DNA from: DATDCV01 sp036524155 | Lineage (GTDB): Bacteria; Verrucomicrobiota; Verrucomicrobiia; Limisphaerales; UBA8199 | Reading direction: 5' to 3' | Length of the DNA: 64,000 nt | NCBI GenBank assembly: GCA_036524155.1 | Contig: DATDCV010000050.1 | Coordinates: 1-64,000, forward strand | In this document: positions 15,341 through 24,950 of the stretch, piece by piece | How the letters are laid out: each line of letters begins with the position of its first letter | Position numbering within the stretch: position 1 is the first letter of the stretch | Position numbers and translations under genes: made by a program | The notes under the pieces: model-generated | What the model was told of the DNA's origin: nothing | The model's input: the letters and a program-made list of their open reading frames with translations, nothing else | Database searches by the model: none

Positions 15341-15771
15341 CCGGCCACAAGTTCCTGAAGAGCGACGGGTTGTGTGCTGGTTGAGGGGTTGGCATGCGGT
15401 GTGATTGAAGGGGCTCGATTGCGGGATGAAAGAACGAAAAAATATCAAATTCCACTCCGGCTTCGAAACGCCAGTCAGACCCGGGTTGCTCCGGCTGAAC
15501 AGTGAGTTCAGTTTTCCCCACCCGATCACGGCGAGCCGCGATTTCCGAGTATGCGGTTGCCGCATCACGCGTTGCTCATACCGCGCGTACGAACTGGATG
15601 AGCACGAACCCGTCCGGGCCGCTTTCGGGTCACGAACCGGACTGGCGATGGGGGTGACGTGTGCGTGAGTCCACCCGAACGGTAGTGACGAGTTTGCCCG
15701 AGTGGGAGAATCGGTGCGATTACCCTTCGACAGCACTCTGCCGCGACAAGGACGCTCCTCTTGAACCTGAA
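15341..15771. other. Divergent intergenic region between the sigma factor and the channel gene
   Basis: Open frames here are short and inconsistent with coding. The channel gene could start as early as GTG 15661. No clear -10/-35 pair was found. Confidence 0.4.
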
Positions 15772-16524
15772 ATGGGGGGTCAATCCGCCTTCACGACTGA
15801 GGCCAACCGGCGATCACGCGCGGGCAGGGCGCCGATAAAGCGATTGCGGGTATCGGCGATAGGGTTCCTCGCGGCTCTGGTACTCATGCTTGTTGCCTCA
15901 CCTTTCGTGGAGGGGGTAAAGAACGGCCAGCTCTACAGTTCCGTGTTGTTCACCCTGGTGATGTGCACGGGCGTAATTGCCACTGGTTCGTGTCGCAGAC
16001 TGGCCTTCGCGCTGGTGAGCTTGCCGCTCGCGACAATATGGCTGAACCAAATCTGGCCTCAAAAATGCCCCACGTTCACGTTTATCCTGCCGGCAATCGC
16101 ATTCCTGGCGGTCGTCATAGCGTCGCTGCTGAGTTTTATCCTGCGGGCCAGGAGAGTCGATGCGAACGTGCTTTGCGCCGGGATCTCTATCTATCTAATC
16201 CTGGGGCTCATCTGGGGACTGGCCTATACATTCATAGCGCAAATCAGTCCCAACGCGTTCTCGTTCAACACTCGCCTGGGGGCGACGTCGGTGATGAGCG
16301 GCTTCACCGCCATCTATTTCAGTTTTACTACCCTGATGACTGTCGGGTATGGCGATATCACCCCGGTGGCGGATGTAGCGCGGATGCTGGCGATGATTGA
16401 AGCGATGACCGGCACGATGTTTGTCGGTGTCATGATTGCCCGTCTGGTTTCTCTCTACTCTGCCAAAGGGCGCAGCCACACACTGGCCCACAGCGACAAC
16501 AACGAGTCGTCCACGAATTTATGA
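15772..16524 (+). CDS. Potassium channel family protein
   Basis: About 250 residues with six hydrophobic segments (near 28-46, 53-72, 76-90, 99-121, 132-154 and 203-228). A pore loop between the last two contains TLMTVGYGDITPV, the K+ selectivity filter. No Arg-rich voltage sensor is visible, so it is likely a non-voltage-gated six-helix channel, with no RCK domain attached. ATG 15772 is preferred; GTG 15661 would add 37 polar residues. The next gene, a CBM48 protein, overlaps its end by four bases (ATGA), an unexpected pairing. Confidence 0.85.
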   Translation: MGGQSAFTTEANRRSRAGRAPIKRLRVSAIGFLAALVLMLVASPFVEGVKNGQLYSSVLFTLVMCTGVIATGSCRRLAFALVSLPLATIWLNQIWPQKCPTFTFILPAIAFLAVVIASLLSFILRARRVDANVLCAGISIYLILGLIWGLAYTFIAQISPNAFSFNTRLGATSVMSGFTAIYFSFTTLMTVGYGDITPVADVARMLAMIEAMTGTMFVGVMIARLVSLYSAKGRSHTLAHSDNNESSTNL

Positions 16525-16961
16525 TCGATAGCATCACCAACTACATTGAGAACAACCACAGGCCCAGGACCAGCCCGGCCGCACTCAGGTTCGCGCCGGC
16601 CCTCCCGCACCTTTCCGAGTCTGAAACCCGAAAGGGGCAGGCCGGCTTCACGAGAATCTTCCGTTGGCCGGTTCCAGCCGGACAAACGGCCCAACCGACC
16701 ACCGTCGAGGTCGTCGGCTCTTTCAGCGGGTGGCGCAAGCTCCCCCTGAGTTATGATCCTCCGACCAGAACCTGGCAGCTCTTGCTGAACAACATCGAGG
16801 GTAACCGGACGCATCGCTACGTCGTGCTGGTGGATGGGAAACCGAGTTTTGACCAGACCTGCGATGGAATGATTGCCCCCCAAACACCCGAGGAAGCAAA
16901 GTGGAGCCTCGCGACCCCAAAAGGGTCGCGGGTTATGCTGCTCTTCTCTCAGACCAAATGA
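16521..16961 (+). CDS. Stand-alone CBM48/isoamylase-N-like glycogen-binding protein
   Basis: A 146-residue soluble protein. Residues 55-146 match the E-set/CBM48 fold found in AMPK-beta and glycogen-branching enzymes: TTVEVVGSFSGWRKLPLSYDP, TWQLLLNNIEGNRTHRYVVLVDGKPSFD. The GSFSGW and YVVLVDG strands carry the usual carbohydrate-contact residues. There is no catalytic domain, so it probably binds glycogen or another alpha-glucan, or senses it. Translationally coupled to the potassium channel gene. The glycogen-degrading operon lies 31 kb downstream. Confidence 0.75.
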   Translation: MIDSITNYIENNHRPRTSPAALRFAPALPHLSESETRKGQAGFTRIFRWPVPAGQTAQPTTVEVVGSFSGWRKLPLSYDPPTRTWQLLLNNIEGNRTHRYVVLVDGKPSFDQTCDGMIAPQTPEEAKWSLATPKGSRVMLLFSQTK

Positions 16962-17100
16962 ACTATGGCCGGTCAGTTCCATGAACGCCGTGAGCGCACT
17001 CACAGAAAACATGGCGAACCTCGCAACCTTTTCGGCGCATTATGGAAGGAATGGAAACATGCTTTGAGTTGAAAGCCAGAGATTACCCTGCGGAGGACGC

Positions 17101-17403
17101 ATGAAAGGCTGGGCATGGCTGCTTCCTTGCTGGGTTTGGAAGTACTTCTTTGCGCAGTTCCATAGAGAGAGAGTGCTGGTGGATGGGCACAGGCGCTTCC
17201 TGATACGGTTGGACGAAGAGTTCGCGTTACTTTACCACCCTCAGGGGGCCGCCAAACTCGGTGGATCAGAGAACGATCTTTCGGCTCGATTGACTCATGA
17301 ACTGAAAACCTCAACACGCACAAATGGCCTTTTGCGCCAGCGTCGTAGAATATGCGAAATCGCAGCCATCATGCCAGGGCAAGGCGATGCGCCGGTGACA
17401 TGA
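17101..17403 (+). CDS. Hypothetical protein, 100 residues
   Basis: Starts at ATG 17101 behind a strong GGAGGA ribosome site. The N-terminus is Trp-rich and amphipathic (MKGWAWLLPCWVWKYFF), followed by a basic, mostly polar chain without a known domain. Its stop overlaps the start of the next small gene (ATGA at 17400). The good ribosome site and the coupling argue that it is translated. Function unknown. Confidence 0.45.
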   Translation: MKGWAWLLPCWVWKYFFAQFHRERVLVDGHRRFLIRLDEEFALLYHPQGAAKLGGSENDLSARLTHELKTSTRTNGLLRQRRRICEIAAIMPGQGDAPVT

Positions 17404-17714
17404 GCTCAAGAACACAGATTTCGAAAGCGCACGTGCCCGCCGCGTGCGACGCTTCCCCTCCGGGCGGGAAGCAACGGAATGACACAAGAAGCCAGGCATT
17501 TCATAACCTGGTCAATCGCACCGACGTGCGCTTTCGATCCGATTCGTGGCTTATCTCAAACGCCAATTGTGCAATCAGATCTGGCTTAGAAGGCAGCGAC
17601 CGTTCGCATTGGGAAATGCTCGCACTCTGGATATTTGTCGTGTTCAGTTTCGCTGCCCTCGTATTCGCCGGTTACCTCGTGTGGGCCAAATGTGCCGACC
17701 CTTCACCTATTTAA
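17400..17714 (+). CDS. Small protein with a C-terminal membrane anchor
   Basis: A 104-residue frame starting within the stop of the preceding gene (ATGA). The first 75 residues are polar and unremarkable. Residues about 78-95 form one hydrophobic helix (LWIFVVFSFAALVFAGYL) followed by VWAKCADPSPI. The end FAGYLVWAKC resembles FAGYLTWAQC at the end of the frame at 19422-19592, which also ends just before a secreted-protein gene. Tail-anchored topology is inferred. Function unknown. Confidence 0.45.
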   Translation: MSSRTQISKAHVPAACDASPPGGKQRNDTRSQAFHNLVNRTDVRFRSDSWLISNANCAIRSGLEGSDRSHWEMLALWIFVVFSFAALVFAGYLVWAKCADPSPI

Positions 17715-17796
17715 ACAGCTCTGGTGCCAGCCAAGCGCTCTCGCGCTCCCGGCTTTCAACAAGGCACGCGAGCGACATTCTCGGGAACAACCCACC

Positions 17797-18786
17797 ATGA
17801 GAGCGCGCAATTCCGTTTATCGATGCTTTCTTCATTCCGCTGCCGTGGGCTTGCTAGCCCTCGCACCCGGGCCGGCGGCGGGCCAGTTAACCCCCGAGCA
17901 GATCGCCGAGTACCGGAGCGGGCTGGGCAGGCGAGTCGAGGCGCTCACGGTTCTGGGGGGAGACTACGGAGCTTCGGGCGCCTCCTTCAGCACTTCCGGC
18001 GGCCCCGAACACACGGATCTGAACCTGTCCAAGTTCGGTGGCGCCGGCGATGTCGGGGACCCAAAGCCGTTGGGCCTGCTGGGGCTTGGCTGGCAGCCCG
18101 TGCTGCAAGGCGAGATGGGTTATGCCGACGCCAAGACCGACTTCACAACTGGAATCCTGACTGGCGATACCAGCGAAAACAAGACCTTCGCCATTGAGTT
18201 TGGCGGCGGGGCGCGCTTCTGGTTCAACGACCACCTGAGCCTGGCGCCCACCGTAATGGGAATGTACGGGCACACGGAAAACGATTACACAGCCCGCAAT
18301 CCCGGCAGCATAGGCCTTCTTCCCCAAGCCGAGGCCGCAGGACTGGTCAACTGGAACGCCGATACCTGGACCATTCGGCCCGCCGCCAACCTGAGGTACG
18401 TCCAGAGCTGGCGACGCACCGTCTTCACGCTCTCCTCGGAATTTGCGTACTTCCACACTGAAAGCTTCCACACGTCCAACCCGAACCTGCGCATCAACGG
18501 CGATTCGGAGGCCTGGAAGAACATGCTGGACGTGGATATCCCGCTGGGGAAGCAACTCTTCGGGCACGAATTGCGCACCGGCGGTTTTTTCAGCCGCACC
18601 GATCTTTATGGGGACCTCAAGACCGGCCTGAACGCCGACCACGTGAATGAAATTCATGGCCGCCTGGTGTTGGATTTCCTTGGCAAACTATGGAAGGTCA
18701 AGTGGATTGGCCTGGGCGGTTCTTACCTTTGGGGCCCCAATTTTGACGGCTGGAGCGTCGGGGCCGACGTCGAGTTCAAGTTCTAA
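17797..18786 (+). CDS. Outer-membrane beta-barrel protein, autotransporter-barrel type
   Basis: A 329-residue protein: signal peptide to about residue 29 (AAVGLLALAPGPAAG), a short helix (LTPEQIAEYRSGLGRRVEAL), then alternating strands typical of a barrel. Examples are FAIEFGGGARFWFNDHLSLAPTVMGMYGH and WKVKWIGLGGSYLWGP, ending VGADVEFKF with terminal Phe. The pattern is closest to solitary autotransporter-type barrels (Omp_AT), which carry no passenger. ATG 17797 is chosen since it places the signal peptide correctly. Next are a lipoprotein and the giant PATR-repeat protein, which itself lacks a barrel; a functional link is possible but unproven. Confidence 0.75.
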   Translation: MRARNSVYRCFLHSAAVGLLALAPGPAAGQLTPEQIAEYRSGLGRRVEALTVLGGDYGASGASFSTSGGPEHTDLNLSKFGGAGDVGDPKPLGLLGLGWQPVLQGEMGYADAKTDFTTGILTGDTSENKTFAIEFGGGARFWFNDHLSLAPTVMGMYGHTENDYTARNPGSIGLLPQAEAAGLVNWNADTWTIRPAANLRYVQSWRRTVFTLSSEFAYFHTESFHTSNPNLRINGDSEAWKNMLDVDIPLGKQLFGHELRTGGFFSRTDLYGDLKTGLNADHVNEIHGRLVLDFLGKLWKVKWIGLGGSYLWGPNFDGWSVGADVEFKF

Positions 18787-18822
18787 ATCGTCCAGTACAG
18801 GACGTGTCAGGTGGACCAGATT

Positions 18823-19425
18823 ATGAAAACCAACCCAATAAAGCATTTGGCTGCGACGTTCGTCCCCGCAGCGTTGCTGGCAATAACCGGGTGTAGAACC
18901 CCGCCGAACCCGCTGGCGGCTCAAACCACCCCAGCGCTTACGGGCGGCAGGACTGTCGTCGAGACCTCCCATAGAAAGGCGGTCGTGGCAGAGCTGGTGC
19001 CGGGAAAAAGCGAACTGGCCCTGCGCTCCTCGAGCGGCGCCACGATGCGATGCAAGATAGCCCCGCAGGTCGACAACCTGAACCAGATTCACGTCGGCGC
19101 CAGGGTGAACGTTACCCTGACTGATAGGGTAACCGTTTTCCTGTGCAAGAACGGCACGCCTCCCGGCCCGGGGACAGGAACCACAGTCACCACCGGCACG
19201 TCCCCCAGCGGCCAAGCGGCGAGCGTGGTGCTTCAAACCACGGATGCTCGAGCGAAGGTTCTCAACGTGGACCGCAGCTATCGCCTGCTCAAACTGGAAT
19301 ATGAGGATGGCCGCACGAAGGAATACAAGTTTTCGCTGCCCGACACACTGGAGAACATTCAAAAGGGGGATGAGGCCCTGGTCCGGACCACGGAACCTCT
19401 GGCGATCTGCCTGAAAACCAAGTGA
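18823..19425 (+). CDS. Uncharacterised lipoprotein
   Basis: About 200 residues. The signal peptide ends with the lipobox LAITGC, so the mature protein should be lipidated at that Cys. The mature part holds two small beta-domains of similar layout separated by a Gly/Thr/Pro linker (GPGTGTTVTTGTSPSG): one around VVAELVPGKSELALRSSSG and one around DARAKVLNVDRSYRLLKLEYEDG, each followed by a segment about access or binding (VGARVNVTLTDRV; KGDEALVRTTEPL). ATG 18823 has AGGTGG eight bases upstream. No known family was recognised. Confidence 0.7.
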   Translation: MKTNPIKHLAATFVPAALLAITGCRTPPNPLAAQTTPALTGGRTVVETSHRKAVVAELVPGKSELALRSSSGATMRCKIAPQVDNLNQIHVGARVNVTLTDRVTVFLCKNGTPPGPGTGTTVTTGTSPSGQAASVVLQTTDARAKVLNVDRSYRLLKLEYEDGRTKEYKFSLPDTLENIQKGDEALVRTTEPLAICLKTK

Positions 19426-19592
19426 TTCCGGTCACGGCATTGCTTACGGCGGTGACATATCCTCTCGAATGCTACTTGCCCGGCTTCAAGGACAAGTCAG
19501 CAACTCCAGTTGCCGACGTTTGCTCGGCATCAGTGCTCGGATTCGCCGGTTACCTCACTTGGGCCCAATGTGACGGCCCTCCGGCCTTCTAA
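19422..19592 (+). pseudogene. Possible remnant or very small membrane peptide related to 17400-17714
   Basis: A 56-residue frame beginning at GTG 19422 over the lipoprotein stop. Its last 22 residues, ASVLGFAGYLTWAQCDGPPAF, match the C-terminus of the 17400-17714 protein in sequence and position of the stop. It has no recognisable N-terminal part, so it is probably a shortened duplicate. Confidence 0.35.
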
Positions 19593-19667
19593 ACGACCGG
19601 TGGCCCAACTGACGCCATCACGAACCGGCCTTGGCAGTGCCCGACCCCAGCGATAACCTTCACCCTG

Positions 19668-22600
19668 ATGATCTTGGACATCTCGAAAGGCGCGGCCCTG
19701 GTGCGGGCGAACCTCTTTGTCCTGCTGATCCTTTCTTGGCTGCCCCTGAGCGCGGGTGCCCAGACTATAACTTTCTCCGCAGGAGTTCAAAAATATGCCT
19801 CGTTGACGAATGTCACCGTTAACATGAGCGGCAGGTGCGAGCTGTGGGTGACGAATGCCTCGACCCCGCTCTCTGGCTGCACGATCAATTTGAATTCCTC
19901 CGATGCATGGCTGTTTCTGCCAGCCGTCGAACCCTCGATAGCCGCTTCCTCGTATCTGGCTCAAGTGAAGGTGAGCGGCGCGTCAGCCATGGCTGACGCC
20001 AACGCGCGCGTCGTGCAATACGGACAAGCAGGGGCGATCGTCATTCCTCAAGCTCCGTCCTTTCAGCCATTGACGGTTTTCAGCCAACCTCAGTTTGGGG
20101 GCACCTCTACGGCGTACAGCCAGTGGACTTACTACACGGGCACCGGGTACGCCAACGTCAGTTCGTTCAAGTTGAAACGCGGCTACCAGGTTGTCCTCGC
20201 GCAATCTGCGAACGGTGCGAACTACAGCAAATGCTACGTCGCGCAGGACGGGGACCTGGAAATCGGCGTGCTGCCGGCCACTTTGGACAAGCAAGTGCAG
20301 TTCATTTACGTTACGCCCCGGCGTTGGACACCCAAGAAAGGCACCGCCGGCGACCCTGGACTCAGCCTGCTGAACCTGGGCTGGTGGTATAACTGGAACA
20401 TCAGTTCAAGCTCCTCGCGGGACTTGGAATACATCGCAATCCGGCAGACTCAGTATTGGCCCGGGCTCGGGCAGAATTGGCGCGGGCTGGGAATCAACAC
20501 CCTGCTCGGTTACAACGAGCCCGACAATTCTAGCCAGGCAAATCTGCCCGTGAGCACTGCGATTTCCGCCTGGGGCGATTTGCTCGCGACCGGTTTGCGC
20601 GTCGGGTCGCCAGCCACCACGGATGGCGGACGGTATAGCTGGCTGTATCCCTTTGTCCAACAAGCCGACGCTGCTGGTTTGCGGGTCGATTTCGTGGCGG
20701 TGCATTATTACTGGGGGGCAAATCCCGCCGATCCGGCGGGCGCGGCATCCCAAATGTATAATTTCCTCGAGGACATTTGGAATAATACTCATCGCCCGAT
20801 TTGGGTCACAGAATGGAACAACGGCGCCAACTGGACGGACAACAATCCGTGGCCGCCGCCGACGTATGCCCAGCAGCAGGCCTGCATCTCCGCCATGACT
20901 GACATGTTGGAAAACGCGCCGTTCGTGGAACGGTACGCCATTTACAACTGGGTGGAGGACGTTCGGGCCGTGACGACCAATGGTGTCCTGACGAGCGCTG
21001 GCACGACCTATCGAGACAAGGTTTCCGGCCTCTCCTGCCTGCAGGCCATGCCCGACAATGGGACGCGGTCTATTGCCCGATTTGTTTTCGCCACCAACAC
21101 CTGGGACAGCTCCGGGTATTACAACAACGGCATGGCGGTGGGCGCGCCGTCTTACACCACCGGACACACCGGCCAGGCACAGGCAATAATACTGGACGGG
21201 GCAAACAGTTACGTGCAACTGCCGGCCAACATCGCCAGGGGTAGCGCCTTCACTTTCGCGGCCTGGGTCAATTGGAATGGTGGCGGCAATTGGCAGCGCA
21301 TTTTTGATTTTGGCAACGACACGTCGCACTACCTCTTCCTGACCCCGCGTTCGGGGAACGGCACGTTGCGCTTCGCGATCAACAACGGCAACGGCGAGCA
21401 AATCCTCGAACGGGCTGCCACGTTATCCACTGGTTCGTGGCAGCATGTTGCCGTCACTCTCAATGGCAACACCGCAGTTCTTTACGTCAACGGTGCGCAG
21501 TCCGGCGCGTCAACGGGTTTCTCGATTGCGCCCTCGGCTTTTAGTCCGACCAGGAACTATCTCGGTAAGAGCCAATTCCCCGACCCACTGTTCAATGGCA
21601 GCCTCGAAGCGGTGGAAATTGCGGATTACGCCATGAGTCCCGCCCAAATCTCAATGCTGTACAGCAGCCTGCTCTACCCGACCTACGCCAGCGGCGTCTG
21701 GACGAATGACGCCAGTGGCACATGGGGCGACACCAACAACTGGAGCGGCGGGTTGATCGCCAACGGAGTTAGTCGCTTTGCGGATTTCAGCACGATCGAC
21801 ATCACCGCGGATCGAACCGTGACACTCGATAACGCGCGAACGATTGGCGGATTGAGGTTCGGCGACACCGTCGGCTCGCAGAATTGGACGTTGGCCGGGG
21901 CAAACACTCTGACGCTCGATGGCGGCTCCCCCAACGTGCCGACGATCGCCGTCAAGCAGAACACGGCGACAATCTCCACGCCCTTAGCAGGTACCTACGG
22001 TTTCACCAAGACCGGCAATGGCATACTCGCCGTGAACGGGGTGAACGTGGTTGGCGGGGGGCTTAAGGTCAATGCAGGCTCCGTGAACATCACCGGCGGC
22101 TCCACCACTTTTGGGAGCGGTGTTTCTATCGTTGGTTATCGCACTGGAAGCGGCAATCTGGCACTGACAGGTGGCACTCTGGCCATAGGTGGAGAGCTCC
22201 AGGTCGGCGGATCAGACCAGAACGGAACCCAATACAACGCCACAGGCACCGCCACCCTGTCCGATTCGGCCCTGCGGGTGGGGTCTCTTACTTTGGCTCG
22301 AGGGAACTACCTTGACAATTCAGTGTCGGGCACCCTCATCTTGAACAGCGGCAGCACCGTCATATGCACGAACGACGTGATACTGCAGTTTGCCGGCAGC
22401 GGTCTGGGCAGGTTGGCGCTAAACGGAGGAGATTTGATCGTCGGTCCCAATGCCGCTAAGTGGCTTATGATTGGCTATTGGGACAACGGTTCGGGCGAAT
22501 TGGATATCACTAATGGAAATCTGCTCCTTGAGAATGGAACATCGGTTAAGATGTCCCGCGGCAACAATCACACGGGCCCCAACCTGGTTAACCAGCTTGG

Positions 22601-23726
22601 CGGCGCGGTGACGTTTTACAGCGATGCTGGCATAGCCGTCGGTGGAGCCGGCAACCTTGACTTAAATTATGCAGGCGGGGCGAACAGCAGCAGCACCTAC
22701 AACTTGAATGGTGGCACGTTGACGGTACCGCAAATTATAGCCTCATCACCCAGTGGCACACGGATCTTCAACTTTAACGGAGGCGTCCTGAAAGCCGCAG
22801 GCAACAATGCCAGCTTCATGGCCTCCGGTGTAACCAGTGCTGCCAACGTGCGCAACGGCGGCGCGATCATTGATACTGCGGGATTCAATGTCACCATCGG
22901 CCAGGCGATGCAACATCCCCTCGGTGGGGACAACGCGATAGACGGCGGGTTGACCAAGATAGGGAACGGCACGGTGAGGCTGACTGGCGCGAGTACCTAC
23001 ACCGGCCCGACGACAATAAGCGGCGGCACCCTGGCCTTGAGCAGCGGCGGCGCCATACGCACTTCTGCAAGCATCAACGTCTCGGCCGGAACAACTTTCG
23101 ATGTTTCGGGGGCAAGCTATAACCTGGGGACGGCGCAAACGCTCACAGGCGCTGGCACGGTCAATGGTCTGGCGATCATCAACGGGGTGGTAGCCCCCGG
23201 GCCTTCGCTCGCGACCTTGACCTTTTCGACCGCCCCGATTCTGAATGGAACAACACTGATGGAACTGAACCGCACAAATGGGCCCAATTCGGACCGCTTT
23301 ATGGTTAGCAGCGGCACGCTCAGCTACGGCGGGGCGCTAATCGTGACCAACATTGGTCCGGAATTACAGGGCGGCGACAGTTTTCAGTTGTTCCAGGCTG
23401 GGGTCATCGCAGGCTCATTCACGTCCTTAAACCTGCCCGCGCTTAGTGCTGACCTGGCCTGGGACACAAACAGCTTGAGCCGTGGCGTCTTGCGCGTAGT
23501 TCAGACTGTGTCCCCGAGCGTCTCGTATGCAAACGGCCACGACACCTTGATGCTTTTCTGGCCATCGGATCACACTGGATGGAGATTGCAGGCGCAGACG
23601 AACAGCCTTGCTACAGGTTTAGGCACCAACTGGTTCGACGTGCCGGATTCGGCTGCGACGAACAGCTTGACCCTGCCGATCGACGCGAACAACGACAGCG
23701 TCTTCTACCGCCTGACCTACCCTTGA
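19668..23726 (+). CDS. Giant secreted protein: GH128-type glucanase, LamG and PATR passenger repeats
   Basis: A 1352-residue secreted protein with signal peptide to about 31 (LFVLLILSWLPLSAGAQ). Order: N-terminal beta-domain (32-210); GH128/Asl1-like catalytic domain (about 215-445) with GYNEPDN (Glu284, candidate acid/base), VHYYWG and WVTEWNN (Glu382, candidate nucleophile); LamG/concanavalin domain (about 460-665); then a long beta-helix with PATR-type repeats (for example LTKIGNGTVRLTGASTYTGPTTISGGTL near 1093-1120); and an Ig-like end ending FYRLTYP. GH128 enzymes cut beta-1,3-glucans. PATR repeats normally precede an autotransporter barrel, which is absent here. Tail-to-tail overlap of ten bases with the AI-2E gene. 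Confidence 0.85.
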   Translation: MILDISKGAALVRANLFVLLILSWLPLSAGAQTITFSAGVQKYASLTNVTVNMSGRCELWVTNASTPLSGCTINLNSSDAWLFLPAVEPSIAASSYLAQVKVSGASAMADANARVVQYGQAGAIVIPQAPSFQPLTVFSQPQFGGTSTAYSQWTYYTGTGYANVSSFKLKRGYQVVLAQSANGANYSKCYVAQDGDLEIGVLPATLDKQVQFIYVTPRRWTPKKGTAGDPGLSLLNLGWWYNWNISSSSSRDLEYIAIRQTQYWPGLGQNWRGLGINTLLGYNEPDNSSQANLPVSTAISAWGDLLATGLRVGSPATTDGGRYSWLYPFVQQADAAGLRVDFVAVHYYWGANPADPAGAASQMYNFLEDIWNNTHRPIWVTEWNNGANWTDNNPWPPPTYAQQQACISAMTDMLENAPFVERYAIYNWVEDVRAVTTNGVLTSAGTTYRDKVSGLSCLQAMPDNGTRSIARFVFATNTWDSSGYYNNGMAVGAPSYTTGHTGQAQAIILDGANSYVQLPANIARGSAFTFAAWVNWNGGGNWQRIFDFGNDTSHYLFLTPRSGNGTLRFAINNGNGEQILERAATLSTGSWQHVAVTLNGNTAVLYVNGAQSGASTGFSIAPSAFSPTRNYLGKSQFPDPLFNGSLEAVEIADYAMSPAQISMLYSSLLYPTYASGVWTNDASGTWGDTNNWSGGLIANGVSRFADFSTIDITADRTVTLDNARTIGGLRFGDTVGSQNWTLAGANTLTLDGGSPNVPTIAVKQNTATISTPLAGTYGFTKTGNGILAVNGVNVVGGGLKVNAGSVNITGGSTTFGSGVSIVGYRTGSGNLALTGGTLAIGGELQVGGSDQNGTQYNATGTATLSDSALRVGSLTLARGNYLDNSVSGTLILNSGSTVICTNDVILQFAGSGLGRLALNGGDLIVGPNAAKWLMIGYWDNGSGELDITNGNLLLENGTSVKMSRGNNHTGPNLVNQLGGAVTFYSDAGIAVGGAGNLDLNYAGGANSSSTYNLNGGTLTVPQIIASSPSGTRIFNFNGGVLKAAGNNASFMASGVTSAANVRNGGAIIDTAGFNVTIGQAMQHPLGGDNAIDGGLTKIGNGTVRLTGASTYTGPTTISGGTLALSSGGAIRTSASINVSAGTTFDVSGASYNLGTAQTLTGAGTVNGLAIINGVVAPGPSLATLTFSTAPILNGTTLMELNRTNGPNSDRFMVSSGTLSYGGALIVTNIGPELQGGDSFQLFQAGVIAGSFTSLNLPALSADLAWDTNSLSRGVLRVVQTVSPSVSYANGHDTLMLFWPSDHTGWRLQAQTNSLATGLGTNWFDVPDSAATNSLTLPIDANNDSVFYRLTYP

Positions 23727-24886
23727 CTCGGAATAACTGCCGCGTCCAAGGTCTGTTCGGCAGTGGTGGAGTTGGTGGCGTCGGGCTTTGGGCAATCCCG
23801 GCTGCGAGGTCCCAACTTGGGCTCACCGAAACGTGTAGAACAGATTTTCAAGAGAGCGCTCGTCGTCGTAAGGATGACCGGGCCCAGCACAAGTCCCGTC
23901 CAGCCAAAGAAGACCAATCCGCCAACGAGCGAGACGAAGATGCTTTCGGAGGGGACCTTTAGTCGGTCTTTCACCAGGACCGGATAAAGGAAATTCTCTA
24001 TCGCACGAACCAGGAGACTGCCCAGCGCAGCCACCACGAGAGCCTCTACCCACCTGCCCTCCAGGCCGAGATAGACTGCGGCCGGCAGCCAAAGGACAAA
24101 CGTATCGATCACCGGCACAAAGGAGAATATCGCCGCAACCAGCGCCCAGAACCAGGGCACAGGAAGGCCAAGCGCCCAGAACATCAGCCCACCCAAGATA
24201 CCTTGGAGTGCCGAGAGGGCCAGCATGCCGCGCAAGATTGCATGGATCGTATCATTGACCCGGCGAAAAAGCGTGTCGGTTTCGCTGTCGCTCAAGGGCA
24301 AGAATGAGCGAATGGCTTGAACGACGCGCACGCGGTCGCGCAGAAAATAGAACAAGAAATACAACGTCAGGGAAACCTGAACGGCGGCCATGGCGGATTC
24401 CTTTACCAGCCTCGAGAGCATGGTCTTCAACCAGGCCGCGGCCCTTGAGGCGTTTTCCGGTGAACTAGCCTCCCGCTCCACCCAATCGACAATGTGAGCA
24501 AGTTGCGGATGATGTTCGCCGCTCATGTGCCACTTCCCGGCGGCGATTTGTTTATGGATGCGGTCCGGTACCGAAGTGGCTTGGTCCGCAATCTTCTGGG
24601 CAAACCAGGTGGCCGGGACCACAACGAGAAGCCCGATCATAATGAGGGAAAACGCGGCCGCGAGACTTGGCCTGCGCACCTTTGCCTCAAACCATCGCTG
24701 CAGGGGAGTGAAGATTAACGCCAGCGCGCCAGCCCAGACCAGGGACGGGATGCAAGGCTGGGCCAGGCGGTAGCACAGGTAGATGCCCACCACCGCAAGC
24801 AGCGCCAGCGTAATCGCTCGAACGCGAGCGCGAGGCCAACCACTATTACCGTTATGAGAGGTTTCGTTTGAACTTATCTCTTTCAT
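23717..24886 (-). CDS. AI-2E family transporter (PerM/YdiK-like)
   Basis: A 389-residue inner-membrane protein with about eight hydrophobic segments. N-terminal pair: AITLALLAVVGIYLCY and LVWAGALALIFTPLQRWFE. A helical periplasmic or cytosolic insert follows, then the family's conserved C-terminal block: LSALQGILGGLMFWALGLPVPWFWALVAAIFSFVPVIDTFVLWLPAAVYL. The family includes AI-2 exporters and Na+/H+ antiporters, so the substrate is unclear. ATG 24886 was chosen because the longer frame runs into the repeated upstream element. No partner genes are adjacent on the same strand. Confidence 0.88.
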   Translation of the reverse strand: MKEISSNETSHNGNSGWPRARVRAITLALLAVVGIYLCYRLAQPCIPSLVWAGALALIFTPLQRWFEAKVRRPSLAAAFSLIMIGLLVVVPATWFAQKIADQATSVPDRIHKQIAAGKWHMSGEHHPQLAHIVDWVEREASSPENASRAAAWLKTMLSRLVKESAMAAVQVSLTLYFLFYFLRDRVRVVQAIRSFLPLSDSETDTLFRRVNDTIHAILRGMLALSALQGILGGLMFWALGLPVPWFWALVAAIFSFVPVIDTFVLWLPAAVYLGLEGRWVEALVVAALGSLLVRAIENFLYPVLVKDRLKVPSESIFVSLVGGLVFFGWTGLVLGPVILTTTSALLKICSTRFGEPKLGPRSRDCPKPDATNSTTAEQTLDAAVIPSQG

Positions 24887-24950
24887 CTTGAGCCAATGAC
24901 CAGGCGTGACCTCGAATTTACGATTAGCAGCAGGCCGCCATCGAAAATAC

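Noticed and set aside
20406..21401. 331-codon minus-strand frame
   Set aside because: Antisense to the GH128 domain, which shows conserved catalytic motifs.
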